DNA of 64,000 nucleotides from Epichloe hybrida (lineage: Eukaryota > Ascomycota > Sordariomycetes > Hypocreales > Clavicipitaceae): assembly GCA_019022495.1 (NCBI GenBank), contig JAFEKR010000035.1, positions 124,001 to 188,000 of the forward strand, written 5' to 3'. The first letter of the stretch is position 1; each line of letters starts with the position of its first letter. A program made the translations under genes and the position numbers. Positions 56,806-64,000 of this stretch are shown here, one piece after another. Below the pieces are notes generated by a model. That model saw only the letters and a list, made by a program, of their open reading frames with translations, searched no databases and was not told the origin of the DNA.

Positions 56806-59800
56806 ATGGCATCGCACGCTGTAGAGCTCGTCACTGGCTCTGAAGAGCAGGCCGGTGATGAGACTGGGCCATATATCTTGCGACCGCTATTGGAAGAAGT
56901 TCCTCTGTCCACAGATGATTTTGAGAGCCATGTGAAAATAAACTGTGTAGAATACTATGGTAAGTACTATAACGTGCCAGTAGCCATGTGGCTGTCATTA
57001 AAACGTGAATAGATGGGAATCTGTACATCGGTACGTCGGCTTCTGAAATCCTGCATTTCGTCCAAATACCACCAGATCCAAACGACAAAGTCGGACGACC
57101 AGTATATATCCCAGCTTCGAGGCTGTCACCCGTATCCTTGGACTCATCTTCAACATCGTCTTCCAAAGAACCCGGAGTTCAAGAGATTCTCTTGTTGCCA
57201 CGAATTGGCAAGGCCTGCATCTTGTGCAACTCAACAGCTGCTTTTTACTCATTACCCGAACTAAGTCCAGTGTCCGGTATAAGCGTTGTGAAGAATTGTC
57301 GTTGGATAGGTGGCGTGGACTTGAACGAAACCGATTTGGACGGTAACTCAGGAAACACGTCAGGAAATGATGCCACCATTCTACTGTCTCTGAAGTCAAA
57401 GATTCGAGTTGTACGCCTTGCTGACAAGGTGTTGGAAGCTCCCGTGAGTCGTTCAGACTGCTTCTACACACGACGCCTCCACTAACATGTAAGATCAGAA
57501 AGTAACCTTTGCTGGAAGTGTTTTGTCCGTGCGCCGAGACTCTATAGCTTGCGTTGCCGACTCTAGATCATATGCTCTGCTAGATATCTATAGGCAGCTT
57601 ACAATACCTTTGATGAGTATATCAACGTTGGAAGAGACCCCTGCAGAGCAAGTTGGAATGCCACGGCATCTTCCCGAGGCTGACTCTCATACCGTCGACC
57701 AATCCGCAAACCCACAGGGTGCCAATCGAAACACACAAACCCTTGGCCACAGTCGCACGTCGAGTAAAGCCAACGATGCCACCTCGGGTCAACAGTCAGC
57801 CACTCCTGGGCCTCCGCCCAGTCCTCAACAATCAGTCGAAGTTGAATCGACCCCCGTGCAGGTTGACAAGCCTCTACCTGTGGCACCAACCAGCGATTCC
57901 AAATCATATCCCACGACAGAGACAACATCTTCGGACACCTCCATTACTCTAAGACCTCATATCGCTTCACCAAGTCCTGAAGAGTTTCTGCTAGTTATAG
58001 GGACGAAAGCATCGGAACCAGGCGTGGGCATGTTTGTCAGTCTAGATGGAGAGCCTACAAGGGCCACCATTCAGTTCGACAGATATCCCGAGCAAATCAT
58101 CGTTGATGGGAGCAAATTTGACATGACCTCGTCGCAAACGGGGCTCGGAGACCAAGAAGATGGCCACGTCATCGCTTCCATTTGCAAGGATTCTGATCAG
58201 GGTCCTCGCTTTGGCCTGGAGATTCAGCATGTCAATGCCGGCCAAGAGGCGAACCCGGATAAATATTGGCTCGAGGCCAAATCCCCCCCTACGGGACAAC
58301 CCTATGGAATGGCAACACTGATGGGACGAGGGCAAATCCGACTTGATGAGGTTGTCTTGAAGCTCAGCCAGAAAAGATTTGCGCCATTTCCTGGCCCACT
58401 AGAAACATCCTCTACCTCGTCAATCAAGCGTTCTGACTCTAGGACAGCTCTATCTATTGAGCGGCTATCCAAGGAACGAGAGCTTTTCGAACGTGATGAT
58501 TCCCAAGACGACGATTCTCTGCCCGAGGGCTGGGAGTCGGCGCGAAATAAGGAGGGAGAAGACTTCACGCGACGACTTGCAAGCGCCGAAACGAAATTGG
58601 TGGTCTGGAATGGCAATCGCATATGGTGGGCCATTCGAAATCCTTTGATCATTCAGCTTGACACCATTCTCGATGGTGCTGTCGCTTACGAACGGATGGT
58701 AAACATTGACAAAAGGCCTGTATATTATGTCCTGAAGCTTATCCGCGGTCGAGATGCCAGGACTGAGTTGGACTACATGACTATGGACTATTTGAGACAA
58801 AAGGCTGGACTCCTTCTCTTGATCAGTCTATTGGCCCTTTCATCAAGTCAACAAATGATCGATTCGGAGCTTAATGCCTTGGAAGATGTTTTGGTGGACA
58901 GTAAATTGGATCCTCGAGTTGTTTTGTCACTAGTCCCTGGAGTACGTAACGACATGATCGAAGGCTCTCGCGGAATATGGATTTACGCTGGTGTGAAGAG
59001 GATTGCCGAACAGTTTTCTCGCAGCGTCTCGTTTGAAACATCGGCGAAGGAGGGCCTGCAAGGCATCGATACTCGTACCATGCAGTTCTTGAGGCGCTTT
59101 TTGTCGTCCTGGAGAAAAATGAAGGGATTTGGCAGTGTACCAGATGAGAGTGAAGTCTTTCGAACCGTGGATGCAACTTTACTGATAGTCTTGCTTGAAC
59201 TGGATCAACGTTCTTTCCAAGGCTTGGCTGGGGGAGGGGCCGTCAGGGCCGAGCTGAATGAGCTTGTCGACAGTGGTGTTGAGTGTTTTGACCGTGCTGT
59301 TGACGTGCTCGAATCGTATCATCGGCTTTTCGTGCTCAGCAGACTGTACCAAAGCCGCAGGATGGTTGTCAATGTTTTAGCAACATGGAAGCGTATTATC
59401 GAGGGAGAAGAGGATCCGATGAAAGAATTCCAAGACGGCGAGCAACGCGTGAGGGACTATCTTAGAAAGATAGGCAGTCGCGCTCTGGTTCAAGAATATG
59501 GAGTTTGGCTTGCAAATAGGAATCCTCGGCTCGGCGTTCAAGTCTTTGCCGAAGACGCAGGGAGGTCTCCCAAGTTTGAGCCTCGAGAAGCTGTTGAGAT
59601 CCTGCGAGCCGAGGCACCTGCTGCAGTGAGATATTACCTGGAGCACCTGGTCTTTGACAAGGGCCTGACTACATATGTAGGAGAACTTCTCAAATACTAC
59701 CTCGATGTCGTACTCGGCGACCTCGAAACCTCTCCATCGAGCCGGGAAGCCGTCATGGCAGCCTACGATGCATACAGGGCTTTGCGGGCCCCGAAGCCTA

Positions 59801-60447
59801 CATATCACCACTTTTTGGCTCAGAATGCACCACCAGACGATGAGGTATGGAACAGCCGCCTACGACTGCTCCAACTTCTCAGCGGCCCGCATGAATACAA
59901 TGCTGCTGCTATTGCACAGCGCATCGAAAGCCTTCCCGGCGACTTGCTCGTGCCCGAGACAATCATTTTGGCAGGACGCCGGAATCGCCATGAAGAAGCC
60001 CTCCGCCTCTTAGTCCATCAGCTGGGCGATTACGACACTGCGGTCGCCTATTGTCTCAGAGGGGGATCAAGCGTGTACTCCCGACCTCAGCTCCGCTACC
60101 GAAGCGATAGCTTGCCCGAAGCAGACCAGCAACGCCGGCTTTTCCAGGCAGTACTGGGCGAGTTCTTTGCCATTGCCGACGTGAGTGATCGTGTGGAGCA
60201 GACTGCGGCTCTGCTCGAGCGATTTGGTGCATGGTTCAACGTAGAAGACGTACTGGGCCTGATTCCCGACACGTGGTCGGTGGATGTGATAGCTGGGTTT
60301 CTTACGGGTGCCCTCAGGAGAATGGTCCGCGAGAGGCATGAGATGACGGTGAGGAGGGCACTGAGCGCAGCAGAGAACTCGAGAGTGAACTACGAGTTAA
60401 TCGTGGGTGTGAAGAAGAAAGGGCCGAGCATCGAGGCACAGAACTAG
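56806..60447 (+). CDS. vps3: Vps3-type CORVET tethering-complex subunit (CNH domain, TGF-beta-receptor-associated-protein family)
   Basis: Three exons, 56806-56959, 57013-57443 and 57499-60447 (introns 53 and 55 nt; the second has an ACTAAC branch), give 1177 residues. The N-terminal citron-homology propeller includes INCVEYYDGNLYIGTSASEI, GVQEILLLPRIGKACILCNS, TAAFYSLPEL, VKNCRWIGGVDLNE and VTFAGSVLSVRRDSIACVAD. A Pro/Ser-rich insertion of about 100 residues interrupts it. Further on are GVGMFVSLDGEPTRATIQFD, a helical-repeat middle part and the Vps39-like C-terminal half (LFVLSRLYQSRRMVVNVLAT, LVPETIILAGRRNRHEEALR). Vps3 is the CORVET subunit that binds the endosomal Rab5 homologue and tethers endosomes. 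Assignment to Vps3 rather than Vps39 rests on length and the N-terminal motif. It is the largest complete gene here. Confidence 0.85.
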
Positions 60448-61949
60448 AACCTCAAACGTGTTGGGGAAGGAACATGGGGGGCCCCATCAATTGACGTCTT
60501 CTTTGGTGCCAAACTGGTCTGCAAACAAGGTCAAACTATGTTCTCCATTGCGCAAGCACACATTTCATGGGCCGAGATCGTCGCGGCGCTCTATTATGGG
60601 CTATCGTCGTTGTGGCGGTGGCCTCGAGCTGAACAAACTATTGACTGGAGCCGATGCAGGTCGGCGCGCCTTGACGGCAGGCAACTTTTCTTTTGCGTCG
60701 CCCCGTCACGATCGGGATTCCTTGCACGGATCTCGTCATCTTCACAACACGGGGTGATGGTTGGGGGAAAGCAGAAGAGATATATATAACACACGCTCTG
60801 TAGTCCCTGCTCGCTACGTTACCCCCTTTCATTGTCGTCCAAGCGTGCCGCGCCGTAGATTCAACCCTCACTTGGACACCCGTGGTCTTCTGTCCTTTCC
60901 AGCTGGGACAAGACACAACCAGCCATGTCTTCTTGCCCACCCCTCGACCATCCCCTGCGCGAGGTCGGTCGACCCAGGTTCTGTCATGACGAGTTACGCC
61001 CGGCGAGAAAGAGCGTATCGATCCAACAGGGCAAGTTTTACTGTTCCCATACACGGTCCCCATACACGGTCCCCATACACGGTGCTCTCAGCTTGTCGGT
61101 CGAAGACATGAGTTCCCCAAGTGCTCAAGTTCATCGTGCCACTCCCCTGGTGGGAAGACCCAGAGTCAAACGTCAGAATATGCTAATAGTCAAGGAGGAG
61201 GTTAAAGTCAGTTTATACTAGCTATACGCCAACTATTCTAGGTACAATGGACAACATCGCCGTCGCGTCGAGTCGAGTTTTTGGCCGCCATCGTTTGCAC
61301 AACGCCTACCGATGGCCATGAAGCATAGCCAAACGAATCTTGGACCAGGATTCTGGACGCTCAATCGCTCACTTCGCTGTTCGTCGCCCCGTCACGCCGT
61401 GGGTGACGCCACGACTTTGCCCGACATAAGAGGACACATGGAGCAGTGAAGGCATGTTGAGGGTGTCAAGACCCATCATTCGATTCTAATACTATCCTAG
61501 CTAGAGGCATCTTCGAGCCATCAGCGAGCCATCAGCAAAGTTCCAAGATGCTGCCATTGTGCGATAGAAAGACCCCGGGGTATCGAAAAATAAAAAAAGT
61601 ACACGGCCCAGAAAAGATGAGCCCTCCCTTCGGCTGAACTCTGCCAGAGCAGATAGGGACCATGATGCTGGGCATTTATATCCATTTATGATGGTCAAAA
61701 TAAGAGCGAAAACCCCCAAAAACCAGGACTCCGTCAAATGATGTCGCCGCTTTGGGACCATGCCCCCCTTCCAATCCTTGCTGGCCTGTGTCCAGATGGA
61801 ATAGTACATACGCCGTCGTATCATGCTGCCTTCTAGTATGGCTATTAAATGTGGGATCATGATCAGGGTTTCGTCACGAGACTCCTTGCGTGTACGTGAA
61901 GTCTCGGTATATCGTAGAAGATGGCATCATGGCCAGACCTCGCTGCGAT
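60448..61949. other. Intergenic region between convergent Vps3 and zinc-finger genes
   Basis: A TATATATAA run (60781-60789) lies 136 bases before an ATG (60925) that opens a 98-codon frame of unknown similarity. That frame contains a 13-bp tandem repeat of CCCATACACGGTC (61046-61083, almost three copies). I do not call it a gene. The rest shows nothing recognisable. Confidence 0.4.
61046..61083 (+). repeat. 13-bp tandem repeat CCCATACACGGTC, 2.9 copies
   Basis: Three consecutive units without mismatch except the truncated end. It lies in an intergenic region. Confidence 0.85.
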
Positions 61950-63392
61950 TCAGACGGAAGCGCCAGAGGTCGTCCTCAACATCTCCTGCATTTCTTTCAG
62001 CTGCTCGTCAGTGGGATCATCGGAGATCCATGGACCCTTCTCCTCATCAGTGGCATTATGGAAACCATCGGCACGCTTGAGAGTTTGGACATCCAGATCC
62101 GTCACGTATGCCTTGCCATCCGACAGCTTGATTCGAACTTCGCGGTCGGTTGACAGCATCATGTCATCCTTGGCTAATCTTCGAGGGCCATCGAAAACAG
62201 CCATGATGCGCTTTCGCATGGTCATCTGACCCTTGTCGAAGCCCCAAGATGACGGATAGTCGCGGCGGTTTTTGCGGCCACGGGTCTTGGTTGGCATGGG
62301 CACACCTCCCCGGGCGTGTGCCAACCCGCGAGATTTCTGCACGCCGTTGGCGGGAGTGCCCTTCTTCTTGCTGGACGGCGAAGAGTTCGCCCTGGAAGAA
62401 GCATACTCGCCTGGAGCGTCGTCGTCACCCAACTCGAGATCATCGTCGTCGTCGTCGTCATTTTGGAAAGTTTGCGTGGTCTGTGTCGTCGTGGGCAGGT
62501 GGTTCTTCTCCAACGTTTGGTGCACAACTTTGTCGTTCTCAACTTCAGCCAAGTGCTGTGCGTTGATGGCCTCGGCGGGGTCCTCCTGTTGGACAATGCG
62601 GAGCACACAATCGTCCAAATGTTCGTAAAAGTCCTGGGCGTTGGAGAATGTCTGCGAGCAAGTGCTGCATTTTCCGGTGGCGTCTGGGGCGTAGCCAGTG
62701 AGCTTCCTGCCGACAGCGACACCCGTAGATGTCTTTTTGCGACTATTGGGAGGTGTCTGCTCGACTCCATGAACGGCTGTCAAATGTCTCTTGAAGACGT
62801 CTGCTCGATTAAAGGATTTCTCGGCGGGGGATCCAGAGCCGGGACAGAAACCGCACACCATGGTTCCCTTGTAGTGAGTTAGTGTGTGTCGATTCTTGTC
62901 GTATTTGCGAGCAAACCCCTTGACATGATACTCGCAGGTTTGGATTGGACATTTCTCGGGGCGCTCGTTCTGGTGGGTGAGCATATGGGCCTTCAAATCC
63001 TTGAAGACCTTGCCGCAGTCCGGATACGTGCATCTCTGCTTCTCCCTGGCTTCATCTCCGCTGTAGTCGGCAGAACCACCTGGCGATATCAAGTTGGCCA
63101 TACTAACTCGGCGATCGCCGTGGGGGTCCATGTTAGCGCAATATGGGCTGGTGGTGTAGGCAGGAGCAAAGGGGCCATTTTGAAGAAAAGGCGAGGTGCT
63201 GCCGGGGCGGACCATGTTCGGCTGAGGCGATGATGACAGCGACGGGGAGGAGGCGAAGGCGTGGGTGGCGGGGTGGTGAAAGTGGCCATGGTAAGGCGAT
63301 ATGGGCATCTGTGGGCGAGCGATCTCTGGGTGAATGAGAGAGGAATCTGGAGGGAAAGAGATGGTGTCAGTGGCTATGACTGTGAGATTCAT
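61950..63392 (-). CDS. C2H2 zinc-finger protein, probable transcription factor
   Basis: A single exon encodes 480 residues from the ATG at 63392 (MNLTVIATDTISF). The first 115 residues are Pro/Ser/His-rich. Four C2H2-like fingers follow: CTYPDCGKVFKDLKAHMLTH (121-140); CPIQTCEYHVKGFARKYDKN with RHTLTH (148-173); CGFCPGSGS...FKRHLTAVH (180-208), with a long loop; and a diverged CSTCSQTFSNAQDFYEHLDD (about 242-262). An eight-residue Asp run and a Lys/Arg-rich region (KTRGRKNRRDYPSSWGFDKG) follow. The finger set NRHTLTHYKGTMVCGFCPGS is conserved in filamentous ascomycetes; I do not recall a characterised name. The frame stays open 105 codons upstream, but that stretch is Pro/Ala/Thr low-complexity sequence without conserved features. 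Confidence 0.85.
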   Translation of the reverse strand: MNLTVIATDTISFPPDSSLIHPEIARPQMPISPYHGHFHHPATHAFASSPSLSSSPQPNMVRPGSTSPFLQNGPFAPAYTTSPYCANMDPHGDRRVSMANLISPGGSADYSGDEAREKQRCTYPDCGKVFKDLKAHMLTHQNERPEKCPIQTCEYHVKGFARKYDKNRHTLTHYKGTMVCGFCPGSGSPAEKSFNRADVFKRHLTAVHGVEQTPPNSRKKTSTGVAVGRKLTGYAPDATGKCSTCSQTFSNAQDFYEHLDDCVLRIVQQEDPAEAINAQHLAEVENDKVVHQTLEKNHLPTTTQTTQTFQNDDDDDDDLELGDDDAPGEYASSRANSSPSSKKKGTPANGVQKSRGLAHARGGVPMPTKTRGRKNRRDYPSSWGFDKGQMTMRKRIMAVFDGPRRLAKDDMMLSTDREVRIKLSDGKAYVTDLDVQTLKRADGFHNATDEEKGPWISDDPTDEQLKEMQEMLRTTSGASV

Positions 63393-64000
63393 TGTCGTCG
63401 AAGAACAAAATGATGTTGGAGGTTGGACGGAGGTAAAAGCCGGGAGGCGGAGATGGTGGCCAAAGCGTCGGAGAGGAAGCCAAACCGGGAAAGCCCGGCG
63501 TTGGCGCGCCATGGAGCCAGGGGGCGGGGCGGGCGGCAGGGGGCAGGGGGCGGGCGGGGCGGCGCAGGGGGGATTGGGGGGGATGCAGGCCAGCCAGAGA
63601 GACAACTGACTGGATCTCGCAGTTGTCACTTCAGTCGCAGCTGTCACTTCAGTTGCAGCTGCAGCAGTCGCAGCAGTTGCAGCCAGGCGACCTCCACTGG
63701 CCCGCACTGCAAGACGGAGAAGCCGGGCCCGTCACACCAAAAACACACAAAAAAAAAAACCACTCCCTCTCGCTCTCGCACGACCGCGTCGGCCAAGCCC
63801 GCCACGCAAATGTCTCAGATATGGCTTGCAAGACGGCAGCGGGATCGCCGAGCTTCCCGGGAGGAGAGAAGGGAAACTCCAGGGCGAGAGACCGGGCAAG
63901 GGCATCGTATCAAGGACACGCCCAAAGAAAGAAAGAAAAAGCACACATGTATGCGCTTGACTTACCGACAAAGGATTTTGGCTGCGCGCCAAAGTCAAAG
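63393..64000 (-). other. Upstream region and possible 5' UTR intron of the zinc-finger gene
   Basis: A GTAAGT donor sequence on the minus strand at 63964 (TTTGTCG-GTAAGTCAAGC) could end a non-coding first exon extending beyond the window, with a long 5' UTR intron. Between lie CAG/CTG-like repeats (63600-63690), poly-A and G-rich runs. No separate gene is seen. Confidence 0.35.

Noticed and set aside
61046..61083. Short spaced repeats resembling a CRISPR array
   Set aside because: The units are directly tandem without spacers, and this is a fungal genome.

Overview
The window is nuclear DNA of a filamentous ascomycete. Genes have short introns (about 50-210 nt) with GT...AG ends and CTRAY-type branch sites. 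The proteins are of fungal type (RfeG-like regulator, AzgA-type purine permease, cAMP-receptor-like GPCR, DUF3455 secreted protein). A Ty1/copia element carries the C-to-T/G-to-A signature of repeat-induced point mutation (RIP). A hypocrealean Sordariomycete is my best guess; that is inference, since no marker here fixes the species.

Layout. 1-5.2 kb: 5' end of an importin-beta family gene (minus), a long gap holding a possible broken acyltransferase, then an rfeG-like gene (minus). 7.6-9.6 kb: DNA polymerase eta (minus). 10.5-11.8 kb: a clearly broken GH29 alpha-L-fucosidase pseudogene (plus), followed by a decayed MITE copy and 3 kb of repeat-rich, apparently gene-free DNA. 15.2-16.7 kb: GPCR (plus). 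18.6-20.9 kb: methyltransferase-like protein (minus). 22.6-24.9 kb: ten-exon AzgA-type permease (plus). 25.2-26.2 kb: UCH37-type deubiquitinase (minus). 27.3-29.5 kb: ubiquitin-like-domain membrane protein (minus), divergent from mitochondrial phosphatidylserine decarboxylase (30.1-31.9 kb, plus). 32.2-32.8 kb: nitroreductase (minus). 34.1-36.0 kb: FAD/NADPH reductase (minus). 37.6-43.0 kb: one RIP-mutated copia element with two 233-bp LTRs and a 5-bp target duplication. 45.0-48.0 kb: fibrillarin (minus) and ribosomal protein uL22/L17 (plus) head to head. 49.8-50.7 kb: secreted DUF3455 protein (minus). 51.8-54.1 kb: CASP/Coy1 golgin (minus). 54.3-56.4 kb: foldback repeat, HNH-nuclease-domain gene (plus) and a TIR-bounded MITE. 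56.8-60.4 kb: Vps3-type CORVET subunit (plus). 62.0-63.4 kb: C2H2 zinc-finger protein (minus).

Most genes are ordinary housekeeping functions (nuclear import, DNA damage tolerance, lipid synthesis, ribosome biogenesis, Golgi and endosome traffic) and do not form a pathway cluster; there is no secondary-metabolite cluster. The accessory signal sits in the gaps: the RIP-mutated retroelement, a two-member MITE family, the foldback repeat beside the HNH gene, and at least one dead gene. Exon boundaries were worked out by hand from splice signals, reading-frame continuity and remembered family conservation. The proposed exons of each multi-exon gene sum to a whole number of codons except where stated.
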